The translations under genes and the position numbers were made by a program. Positions 14,984 to 22,284 of a stretch of 22,355 nucleotides of DNA are shown here, piece after piece. The DNA comes from Aeolococcus sp035552595. Lineage in GTDB: Bacteria > Chloroflexota > Dormibacteria > Aeolococcales > Aeolococcaceae. The notes below the pieces were generated by a model. The model did no database searches. It saw nothing but the letters and a program-made list of their open reading frames with translations, and was not told the origin of the DNA. The DNA is taken from positions 1-22,355 of the forward strand of contig DASZKZ010000019.1 in NCBI GenBank assembly GCA_035552595.1, written 5' to 3'. The stretch's first letter is position 1. Each line of letters opens with the position of its first letter.

Positions 14984-15196
14984 TCAGCGCGTCGGCTCCG
15001 ATTCGGCGACCAGCCGCAGGGCCGCGGTGGGACACGCGGCCACCGCCTTGCGCGCCAGCTCCACCAGGTGCGGGCTGAGAGGGCGCCCGTCGAGCATGGG
15101 GTAGCCCCAATCGTCGAGGGTGATCCGTTCGGGGAGGAGCTCGGCACACATCTGGTACCCGGTGCAGCGGATGGGGTTGACGCGCAGCCGGCTCAC
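14984..15196 (-). CDS. Small ferredoxin, probably [3Fe-4S]
   Basis: A 70-residue cytosolic protein from GTG 15196, coupled to the preceding gene by a GTGA overlap. Three cysteines are present: C11 and C17 in CTGYQMC, and C55 in ACP. The spacing C-x2-x-x2-C...CP is that of single-cluster ferredoxins in which the middle ligand of the C-x2-C-x2-C motif is replaced, here by Tyr14; such proteins usually bind [3Fe-4S]. The rest (ITLDDWGYPMLDGRPL and the ARKAVAACPTAAL helix) is typical of short ferredoxins that serve oxidoreductases and cytochromes P450. It is the last gene of the redox operon and a likely electron carrier between the NuoF-like flavoprotein and the membrane protein. The direction of transfer is inferred. 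Confidence 0.85.
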   Translation of the reverse strand: MSRLRVNPIRCTGYQMCAELLPERITLDDWGYPMLDGRPLSPHLVELARKAVAACPTAALRLVAESEPTR

Positions 15197-16449
15197 CGGC
15201 GCTTCCCCGACCATTCGGGAGCGGGCAGCAGGGGGGTCGGATCGCGGTCGCATCGTCCCTTGCGCAGGTGGGTGGCGACGTCTCCCGCGAAGACACGGAG
15301 GGCGCTGGAGAGCAGCACCAGCGCACCGTCGGGATGGTGGCAGGCGCCCCGGCCGGCGATCTGGCCGATCCAGCGCTGCAGGCGTTCGGTGTCGCGCGGC
15401 CTGGCCTTGCCGGAGGCGAGCTGGGTTGTGGTGGCCGCCAGCGCGGCGAGGCCGTGCTCGCAGGGGCCGCACTGGCGCGCGCTCTCTCGGGCCAGGAATC
15501 GGACGATCGCCGCCGCCTGGGCGACCCCGCAGCGTCCGTGCGGGAAGACGGCGATGGCGCCGCTCCCCAGGGGGATGTCGATGCCGAGGCGCAGATCCCA
15601 GGCCTCGTCGGCCGCCACCCAGCGTCCGAAGTACCCCCCCACCAGGAGGGCGGCGACCGAGGCGGTGGCTCCGCCTCCGGCGCTCACTGCCTGGGCCACC
15701 GTCGAGCCGCCGTCGAGCTCGTACACGCCCGGCGAATGGATGGCGCCCGCCATGGTGACCAGGGTCGTCCCTGTGGCGCCGTCGGCGCCGGCGCGGCGAT
15801 GCCCGTCCGCACCATGGCGGGCGATGAGCGCGGCGTGGGCCAGCGTCTCCACGTTGTTGACCACGGTGGGGCGACCGTCCACGCCCCTCTCGAAGGGTCG
15901 CGGCGGCACCATGGTGGGCCGCGCCGCGCCCCCGTTGAGGTGGGCGATCGCCGCCGTCTCCTCGCCGGCCACATAGCGGTGCGGGGCGCGTGCCAGCGAG
16001 ACCGGGAGCGGCAGATCGCCGGCCGCGCGCCGCTCCTCGATGGCCGCGCTCAGGGCGGCACCGACGTCGTCGTCGGCGCGCGAGATGTACAGCACCGCGC
16101 GCTCGGCGGCGACCGCCTCGGCGGCGACCAGGAGGCCGTCCAGGACCAGGTGCGGGCGGGTCGTCATGAGCAGCCGGTCCTTGGCGCTGAGAGGCTCGAC
16201 CTCGGCGCCGTTGGCGACCACCACCGCGTTGCCGCGCGACCGCTGCCGTGTGGCCGCCCACTTGCCCGCCGCCGGGTACGCCGCCCCTCCGCGACCGCGC
16301 AGCTCGGCTCTGTCGATGACCTCGATCAGCGAGCCGCCGGGATGCCGTGGCCGGGGGCCCAGCCGGGCGAGGTGCGCCGCCAGGCTCTCGGGTCCCGCCG
16401 ACGGTGGAGGACCATCGAGGAGTCGCTGCGTCGCCGCCGGGGCGATCAC
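15193..16449 (-). CDS. Stand-alone NuoF-like NAD(P)H/FMN flavoprotein with SLBB and Fe-S domain
   Basis: A 418-residue protein from GTG 16449 (GTGA overlap). It resembles the NADH-binding subunit of complex I. The FMN glycine loop GRGGAAYPAAGKW is at 52-64, then NGAEVEPLSAKDR, AGEETAAIAHL and RPTVVNNVETLAHA, the conserved FMN/NAD(H) pocket. An SLBB segment (MAGAIHSPGVYELDGG) and a C-terminal helical iron-sulfur domain follow. In the latter the usual four cysteines are reduced to three: C327 and C330 in QCGPC and C370 in GACHHPDG. Ala324 occupies the place of the first ligand of the usual SCGQC motif. No nuoE- or nuoG-like partner is encoded nearby. It probably takes hydride from NAD(P)H and passes electrons to the neighbouring ferredoxin or membrane heme protein. 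Confidence 0.85.
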   Translation of the reverse strand: MIAPAATQRLLDGPPPSAGPESLAAHLARLGPRPRHPGGSLIEVIDRAELRGRGGAAYPAAGKWAATRQRSRGNAVVVANGAEVEPLSAKDRLLMTTRPHLVLDGLLVAAEAVAAERAVLYISRADDDVGAALSAAIEERRAAGDLPLPVSLARAPHRYVAGEETAAIAHLNGGAARPTMVPPRPFERGVDGRPTVVNNVETLAHAALIARHGADGHRRAGADGATGTTLVTMAGAIHSPGVYELDGGSTVAQAVSAGGGATASVAALLVGGYFGRWVAADEAWDLRLGIDIPLGSGAIAVFPHGRCGVAQAAAIVRFLARESARQCGPCEHGLAALAATTTQLASGKARPRDTERLQRWIGQIAGRGACHHPDGALVLLSSALRVFAGDVATHLRKGRCDRDPTPLLPAPEWSGKRR

Positions 16450-17477
16450 TGCCCGGCCGCCTTGGTCACCAGCTGGCCCGCCACGGTGCCATCCGCCTGC
16501 TGGGCGAGGCTGACGTCGACCGACGTGTGGCCGCAGGTGGCGGTGACGTCCTGCACCACCGAGGCGGTGGTGTTGCAGACGGTGGCGCCGCTCTTGGTGA
16601 TGAGCAGCCGGCCCGTCGAGGAGTTGCCGGCCACGGCGACGATGACGCGCAGGGTGGAGTCGCTGGTGTCGGTGAGGTTGACCTGCACGGTGTTGCCGTT
16701 CTGCACGACGGTGCCGGCCACCCTGTCGTTGAGCCCGGTGGCCAGCGCTGGGACGGGGACCGGGGTGGGGGTGGTGGCCGCCGGCGCGGGCGTGCCGCCG
16801 GCGGCGAGGAGGCGGTCCGGGGTGCCGGCCGCCTTGGCCCAGCCGCTGTGCAGCGGGCCGGCGGCGGCGAAGCCGAGCAGAGCGACGGTCGCCGCCGCGG
16901 CGGCCAGCAGGGCGACACCGCGCCGCATCAGGGACAGCCGGGCACGGCCGCTGATGAGCCGCCAGGCGACCGCCATCACCACTGCGGCGACGCACCCCAG
17001 GCCGAGCACCAGGGCCCACACCGAGCGCACGTCGCTGCCCGTGCCCAGTGTGTGGAGGATCGCCAGCGGCCAGCACGCGTATGCGGCCCAGTGGATGAAC
17101 CGCCATGCCGCAAACCCGATGCGCTGGCGCAGCAGGCTGGTGATGGTCAGAGCCACGAGCAGCTCCATGGACAGGACACCGAGGCCCATCCAGACCGGGC
17201 GATACGAGCCGGTGAACGGCAGCACGGCGTTGAGCACCGCGATCCCGGCGAACGGGTCGACGACCGACGTGACGATGTGGATGGCCAGGAAGACGAGCAC
17301 CAGCAGGGAGAGATTGCGGTGCAGCGCCTGGCTGAGGAAGCGGGGCCAGTCCCGCCTGTCCCAGCGCATCGAGGTGATGATGCCGAGCACCAGGATGGCG
17401 GTGAGCATCATCAGGCTGACGTACCCGGTGCTGCGCGCCGTGTACCAGAGTGCGGTGGGCCCGGAGGCCGCGATCAC
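16446..17477 (-). CDS. Ferric-reductase-like b-type heme membrane protein with extracytoplasmic C-terminal domain
   Basis: A 343-residue protein from GTG 17477 (GTGA overlap with apbE). Roughly the first 200 residues form a ferric-reductase-like transmembrane domain of about six helices. Two histidine pairs, H53/H67 and H129/H142 (spacings 14 and 13), are the pattern for two b hemes. Another hydrophobic helix (RRGVALLAAAAATVALLGFAAAG) leads into a Pro/Ala/Thr-rich linker and a ~100-residue beta-rich domain expected outside the membrane. That domain has two cysteines (C301, C315) and the string SGATVCNTT from 296, close to but not exactly the ApbE flavinylation motif. There is no cytosolic FAD/NAD domain like that of classical ferric reductases; the adjacent NuoF-like protein could supply that role. 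The physiological acceptor is unknown. Confidence 0.85.
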   Translation of the reverse strand: MIAASGPTALWYTARSTGYVSLMMLTAILVLGIITSMRWDRRDWPRFLSQALHRNLSLLVLVFLAIHIVTSVVDPFAGIAVLNAVLPFTGSYRPVWMGLGVLSMELLVALTITSLLRQRIGFAAWRFIHWAAYACWPLAILHTLGTGSDVRSVWALVLGLGCVAAVVMAVAWRLISGRARLSLMRRGVALLAAAAATVALLGFAAAGPLHSGWAKAAGTPDRLLAAGGTPAPAATTPTPVPVPALATGLNDRVAGTVVQNGNTVQVNLTDTSDSTLRVIVAVAGNSSTGRLLITKSGATVCNTTASVVQDVTATCGHTSVDVSLAQQADGTVAGQLVTKAAGQ

Positions 17478-18397
17478 GCCGCCAGCTCCGCCGTGAGCGG
17501 CCAGTGGTTGAGGTGCAGCACCACGCCGTCGTGCGTGACCAGCCGCGCCGGGAGCCCGCTCGACTCCAGCCAGACGGCGGCCCGGCCCCCGCGCACCAGG
17601 GCGGCGGTGCTGGCGGTGTTGGCGTCGACGCAGGTGGCTGCGGCGACGCTGATGGTGCGGTACGGAGACTGGGCGGGGATGCCGGTGCGGGGATCGACGA
17701 TGTGATGCACGGGCAGGCCACCGCGTCGCCAGTGACGCACCGTCGAGCTGGAGGTGGCCAGGCCGCCGCTGTGCAGCGCGATCGACTGCCCGGGGGCGTC
17801 CGGGGAGGCGGTGTGGTCGTCGGTGACATGGATCGGCCATCCCTGCTCCGGCGGAGGGCCGGCAATCGCGATGTCGCCGCCCAGGCTGACCAGCACACCG
17901 GCGCCGGTGGCGGCCTGGGCCGCCGCCGCCGCTCGATCGGCGCCGAGCGCCTTGGCGGTGGCGCCGAGATCGAGGACGGTCCCGGCGGGCATCGTCACCA
18001 GGGCGGGGGACTCGGTGATCACCACCGCGGTCCAGTCGCCGGCGGGGCGGTAGCGCACCTCGGGGCCGCCTCCCTCGCGCGCCAGCGTCGCGAAGTCGGC
18101 GTCGTAGCCGATCGCCGCCATGGAGCCGCCCACGGTGGGGTCGACGTCGCCGTCGGTGAGGCGGGCGGCGCGCAGGGCGACGCGGATGGCCTCGGCGAGG
18201 AGCGGGCTGACCACCACCGGCAGCCCTCCCGCGGCATTGAGGTGCACCAGGTCGGAGTCCGCGCGAAAGCGACTGCAGGCGCGATCGAGGGCGTCGACCT
18301 CGGCGGCGACCGCGTCACGCGCCGCCTCGAGGGCGTGGTCGTCGCTGACCGCCACCACCACCGTCGTGCCCAGGGCGCGCCATTCCACCCGGAGCAC
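17474..18397 (-). CDS. apbE: ApbE-family FAD:protein FMN transferase
   Basis: A 307-residue protein from GTG 18397, three bases after the stop of the gene upstream. ApbE enzymes attach FMN from FAD through a phosphoester to Thr/Ser of target proteins. Family features seen are DPTVGG near residue 90, LDLGATAKALGADRA, SLGGDIAIAG, HHIVDPRTGIPA and the C-terminal metal/catalytic segment TCVDANTASTAALV with D258. The last is the form I associate with high-GC Gram-positive homologues. The N-terminus (MLRVEWRALGTTVVVAV) is not a signal peptide or lipobox, so the protein should be cytosolic, unlike many Gram-negative ApbE lipoproteins. No canonical FMN-binding (PF04205) target is encoded beside it, so its substrate is open. 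Confidence 0.92.
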   Translation of the reverse strand: MLRVEWRALGTTVVVAVSDDHALEAARDAVAAEVDALDRACSRFRADSDLVHLNAAGGLPVVVSPLLAEAIRVALRAARLTDGDVDPTVGGSMAAIGYDADFATLAREGGGPEVRYRPAGDWTAVVITESPALVTMPAGTVLDLGATAKALGADRAAAAAQAATGAGVLVSLGGDIAIAGPPPEQGWPIHVTDDHTASPDAPGQSIALHSGGLATSSSTVRHWRRGGLPVHHIVDPRTGIPAQSPYRTISVAAATCVDANTASTAALVRGGRAAVWLESSGLPARLVTHDGVVLHLNHWPLTAELAA

Positions 18398-18400
18398 GGT

Positions 18401-18697
18401 CTACGAGCCGCCGGAGACGACCGGGGGGTTCGCCGACCCGCCGTTGGAGCCGCCCAGCCCCGAGCTGTCGGTGGGGGCCTGGGGCGGGGGCAGCAGCCCG
18501 GTCGTGGGGTCGAGGGTGGGCGCGGCGGCGGGAGGGGTGGCCGATGAGGGGGACGCGACGGTGCGGCCGGCGAAGGTCCCCGCGGTCACCGCGGCGCCCA
18601 CCAGGGTGAGCACCCCGGCCCCCACCGCGGAGCCCACGGTGATCGAGCGGACCCGGCGCTGGGCGCGGTCTCGATCGGCGGGCGTGGATTGCCTCAT
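18401..18697 (-). CDS. Small membrane-anchored Pro/Ser/Gly-rich protein heading the redox operon
   Basis: A 98-residue protein I cannot assign to a family. A basic N-terminus (RDRAQRRVRS) is followed by one hydrophobic helix (about 19-44). The remaining ~50 residues are rich in Pro, Ser, Gly, Thr and Ala, without cysteines or charged residues apart from a few aspartates. The topology is that of a signal-anchored protein with a flexible extracytoplasmic tail, or a secreted protein if cleaved. It is immediately followed by apbE. Its ATG at 18697 is preceded by TAGGCT seven bases upstream, the likely promoter of the whole operon. The low-complexity tail ends SGGS. A structural or assembly role in the redox system is only a guess from position. 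Confidence 0.7.
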   Translation of the reverse strand: MRQSTPADRDRAQRRVRSITVGSAVGAGVLTLVGAAVTAGTFAGRTVASPSSATPPAAAPTLDPTTGLLPPPQAPTDSSGLGGSNGGSANPPVVSGGS

Positions 18698-18704
18698 CGA
18701 CGAC

Positions 18705-18710
18705 AGCCTA
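18705..18710 (-). promoter_or_regulatory. Candidate -10 for the redox operon (leaderless geometry)
   Basis: Read on the - strand, TAGGCT fits the TANNNT -10 pattern. It is followed by seven bases (GTCGTCG) and then the ATG at 18697, so the message would start at the initiation codon. No ribosome binding site is present. Confidence 0.4.
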
Positions 18711-18803
18711 CCCCCGGTGCCTTACGTCTTACTGACGCTTTCCTGTGAGTCTGCCAAGAGACACGACAGGCAGCTGTCGCGCCGGCGGTTCACCATTGGC
18801 GGC

Positions 18804-21800
18804 GTGCAAGACATCGACGGAGTGCTGGTCCTCAGCCCCAGCGACCTGGTCGCCTACACGGGCTGCGAGCACCGCTCCCATCTCGACCGCCTGGTCGCCC
18901 GCGGCGAGCTGGAGCGCCCCCGGCGGGACGATCCGTTCATCGAGGTGCTGCGCAAGCACGGCAACCGCCATGAGGCCCGGTACCTGGAGCGGCTGCGCGC
19001 GGAGGTCGGCAGCGCCGTGGAGATCGCCCGTCCCGAGGGCACCCTCGCCGGCCTCCGCGCCGCCGAGGCACAGACCCTGGGGGCGATGCGCGAGGGCGTG
19101 GATCTCATCTACCAGGCCAGCTTCTTCGACGGCCGCTGGCGCGGTCACGCCGACTTCCTGCGGCGCACGTCGATGCCCAGCGAGCTGGGCGGCTGGAGCT
19201 ACGAGGCGCACGACACCAAGCTGGCGCGCAGGACCAAGGCCGCCACCCTGCTCCAGCTCGGCGACTACACCCGCCAGGTGGCGCGGCTCCAGGGGGTGGC
19301 GCCGCGGTCGCTCCACGTCGTGCTCGGCGATGACAGCGTCGAGTCCTTTCTCTACGCCGACATCTCCGCCTACCTGGCGACCGTGCACGGCCGCTTCGAG
19401 GATGCCGTCGACCGCGGCCTGATGGCCACAGCCCCACAACCCGTGGCCCTCTGCGAATACTGCGACTGGCGGGACCGCTGTGCCGCCGAGTGGCGCCGCG
19501 ACGACCATCTCTCCCTGGTGGCGGGGATCCGCCAGGACCAGCGCACCCGCCTCGCGGCCGCGGGCATCGAGACCAGGACCGCGCTCGCCAACCTGGCCGT
19601 GGGTGTCGAGGTGGACCAGGTGCGCGCCCCCGTTCTCCAGGCACTTCGCGAGCAGGCCCGGCTCCAGGTGGAGTCGGACGCCGGCGCCGTCGAGTGGAGC
19701 TTCGTCGACCCCGACCCGGATGCGCCCCACGGCGGCCTCGCCTCGCTGCCGGCGCCCTCGCCTGGAGACATCTTCTTCGACATGGAGGGCGACCGCTTCG
19801 CCGGTCTTCTCGGCCGGGAATACCTGTTCGGCTGGGTCGAGGGCGACCAGCCGGAGGCACCGTTCCGGGGCCTGTGGGCGCACCATCCCGCTGCCGAGAA
19901 GGCCGCCTTCGAGGGCTTCATCGACATGGTCATGGCGGGGCGGCGAGCCCATCCGGGGATGCACGTCTACCACTACGCCGCCTATGAGCCCGCCGCCATG
20001 AAGCGGCTCATGGGCCAATACGCCACCCGCGAGGAGGAGGTCGACAGCCTGCTCCGCGGCGGGGTGTTCGTCGACCTCTACCGCGCCGTCCGCCAGGGGG
20101 TGCGGATCGGGGTGGAGTCGTACTCGCTGAAGAAGCTGGAGCCGCTGTACATGGGCGCCCGCCGGGGGGAGGTTGCCGACGCCGGCACCAGCATCGTCCA
20201 GTACGAGCTCTGGCTGGAGGACAGGGATGACGCCATCCTCGAGGCCATCCGCCTCTACAACGAGGAGGACTGCCGCTCGCTCGTGGGTCTGCGCGGCTGG
20301 CTGGAGCAGCGCCGGGCGGAGCTGGAGGAGCGCCTTGGTGGCACGCTGCCGCGGCCGCCGCTCAACGACGGCGCGGCCACGCCGGCGGTGGCCGATGGCA
20401 GCGCTGCCACCCAGGTGCTCGCGGCGCAGCTCACCGAGGGCATCGCCGTCGACCCCGAGCAGCGGACGCCGGAGCAGCAGGCCAGGATCCTCCTCGCGTC
20501 ATTGCTCGACTGGCACCGGCGTGATGCCAAGCCAACCTGGTGGGAGTACTTCGCGCGCCGGGACGCGTCGGACGATGAGCTCGTCGAGGACCCGGGGTCG
20601 CTGGGCGGCCTGGCGTTCGCGGGCGAAGCCGGGGTCATCGACAGGTCGCGCCTCTACCGCTTCACCTTCCCGGTGCAGGAGACCAAGCTCAAGGCGGGTG
20701 ACAGTGTCGAGGACCCGCGCACCCATGAGGACGACTCGGGCAACTGGGTCACCCACCGGGTGGGCTCCATTCACCACATCGACGCCGCGCGGGGCGTCCT
20801 GCTCATCAAACGCGGGACCATGCGCGAGCCCAAACCGACCGCGCTCATCCCCGGCGGCCCGCCCGCCACCGGGGTGCTGCGCGACGCGCTGCTTCGGGTG
20901 GGCGCGTCGGTTCGCGACCATGGCGTCGAGGGGCCGGGCCCTTTCCGCGCCGTCCGCGACCTCCTCCTGCGCCGGCGTCCTCGCATCCTCGGCGTGCGCG
21001 ACGGCGACCCGCTGCGGCGTGTCGAGGAGACGGTCCTGGAGGCGGCGCAGCGATCAGTTGGCGATGCCGACGACACCTGCCTCCCCGTGCAGGGCCCCCC
21101 CGGCGCCGGCAAGACGCACACCGCGGCGGTGGCGATCCTCGACCAGGTGACGGCGCAACCGGCGCGGCGCGTGGCCGTCACGGCGCTGTCCCATCGCGCC
21201 ATCACCCACCTCCTGGGCAGGGTGTGCGAGGAGGCCAGACGCCGCGGGGTGAGCATCCGGGTGATGCAGCGCAGCGACGAGCGCGGGTGTGACGACCCGC
21301 AGGTGGAGTGCGTCGGCAGCAATGGCATGATCGCCGCCGCGCTCGATGAGGGCACGGTCGACGTGGTGGCGGGCACGGCGTGGCTGCTGGCGCGCCCGGA
21401 GATGGCGGAGAGGTTCGACACGCTGTTCGTCGACGAGGCCGGGCAGCTCTCCCTGGCCAATGTCGTGGCCATCGGCGGCTGCGCGCGCAGCATCGTGCTC
21501 CTCGGCGATCCGCAGCAGCTGGAGCAGCCCTCAGCGGGATCGCACCCGCCCGGGGCGGAGGTGTCGGCGCTCGGTCACCTGCTCGGCACCGACGAGACAG
21601 TGCCCCCAGACCGCGGTCTCTTCCTCGACATCACCTGGCGCATGCACCCCGACATCTGCGCCTACATCTCCACCATCTTCTACGACTCGCGGCTCTTCGC
21701 CAGCCCCGACTGCGCACGGCAGACAGTGCTCGGCGACGACGATCTCTCTGGAACTGGACTGCGCTGGCTGGCGGTGGAGCACACCGGCAACCGGTCCGCC

Positions 21801-22274
21801 TCGGACGAGGAGGCGATCGCGGTGGCGGCATTGGTGGCGCGCCTGCTGGGGCGGCGCTGGATCGACCGCGGCGGTGTGGAGCGGGCGCTGTCCGCCTCCG
21901 ACATCCTGGTGGTGGCGCCGTACAACGCCCACGTCGCCGCGCTGCGGCGCCGGCTCCCGGACGACGTCGCCGCGGGGACTGTGGATCGCTTCCAGGGACA
22001 GGAGGCCGCCGTGGTGCTGTACTCGATGGCCACCTCGCTGGCTGAGGACGTGCCCCGGGGCATCGAGTTCCTCTACTCGCGCAACCGCATGAACGTGGCG
22101 GTGTCGCGGGCGCGCTGCATGGCCGTGCTGGTGTGCTCGCCCGACCTGCTGCGCGTGGCCTGCACGCGCGCCGGCCAGATCCCGCTCGCCAACGCGCTGT
22201 GCGCCTTCGTGGAGCGGGCCATCGTGGTCGATCAGAGTCGAGAGGCAGCCATCGCCGCGATGGCTGCCGGCTGA
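18804..22274 (+). CDS. TM0106-type RecB/Cas4-like nuclease - RNase H-like exonuclease - SF1 helicase fusion
   Basis: A 1156-residue protein from GTG 18804; GTG 18822 and GTG 18717 are in-frame alternatives. An N-terminal RecB/Cas4-like nuclease carries four iron-staple cysteines (C21, C217, C220, C226) and the catalytic GHAD (D117) and D137-T-K139. A second nuclease-like domain of the YprB/RNase H fold (about 320-510) has D326-M-E328, YHYAAYEP, VDLYRAV and D489 in NEEDC. The C-terminal ~400 residues are a DNA2/UPF1-like SF1 helicase. Walker A GPPGAGKT has K770, Walker B is D877-E878 (VDEAGQ), then GDPQQLEQP, TWRMHPD, DRFQGQE and NVAVSRAR. All motifs look intact. It probably processes DNA (or RNA) ends in repair or defence. 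The exact pathway of this widespread family is, as far as I know, uncharacterised. Confidence 0.9.
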   Translation: MQDIDGVLVLSPSDLVAYTGCEHRSHLDRLVARGELERPRRDDPFIEVLRKHGNRHEARYLERLRAEVGSAVEIARPEGTLAGLRAAEAQTLGAMREGVDLIYQASFFDGRWRGHADFLRRTSMPSELGGWSYEAHDTKLARRTKAATLLQLGDYTRQVARLQGVAPRSLHVVLGDDSVESFLYADISAYLATVHGRFEDAVDRGLMATAPQPVALCEYCDWRDRCAAEWRRDDHLSLVAGIRQDQRTRLAAAGIETRTALANLAVGVEVDQVRAPVLQALREQARLQVESDAGAVEWSFVDPDPDAPHGGLASLPAPSPGDIFFDMEGDRFAGLLGREYLFGWVEGDQPEAPFRGLWAHHPAAEKAAFEGFIDMVMAGRRAHPGMHVYHYAAYEPAAMKRLMGQYATREEEVDSLLRGGVFVDLYRAVRQGVRIGVESYSLKKLEPLYMGARRGEVADAGTSIVQYELWLEDRDDAILEAIRLYNEEDCRSLVGLRGWLEQRRAELEERLGGTLPRPPLNDGAATPAVADGSAATQVLAAQLTEGIAVDPEQRTPEQQARILLASLLDWHRRDAKPTWWEYFARRDASDDELVEDPGSLGGLAFAGEAGVIDRSRLYRFTFPVQETKLKAGDSVEDPRTHEDDSGNWVTHRVGSIHHIDAARGVLLIKRGTMREPKPTALIPGGPPATGVLRDALLRVGASVRDHGVEGPGPFRAVRDLLLRRRPRILGVRDGDPLRRVEETVLEAAQRSVGDADDTCLPVQGPPGAGKTHTAAVAILDQVTAQPARRVAVTALSHRAITHLLGRVCEEARRRGVSIRVMQRSDERGCDDPQVECVGSNGMIAAALDEGTVDVVAGTAWLLARPEMAERFDTLFVDEAGQLSLANVVAIGGCARSIVLLGDPQQLEQPSAGSHPPGAEVSALGHLLGTDETVPPDRGLFLDITWRMHPDICAYISTIFYDSRLFASPDCARQTVLGDDDLSGTGLRWLAVEHTGNRSASDEEAIAVAALVARLLGRRWIDRGGVERALSASDILVVAPYNAHVAALRRRLPDDVAAGTVDRFQGQEAAVVLYSMATSLAEDVPRGIEFLYSRNRMNVAVSRARCMAVLVCSPDLLRVACTRAGQIPLANALCAFVERAIVVDQSREAAIAAMAAG

Positions 22275-22284
22275 CCGTGGACGC

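Noticed and set aside
15268..17496. 742-codon open frame on the + strand opposite the redox operon
   Set aside because: It lies antisense to three well-supported genes (NuoF-like, reductase and part of apbE) and shows only biased composition.
16449..17898. Very long N-terminal extension of the NuoF-like protein on the - strand
   Set aside because: The extension is the out-of-frame reading of the reductase and apbE genes. The GTGA overlap at 16449 and the start of NuoF homology set the real start.
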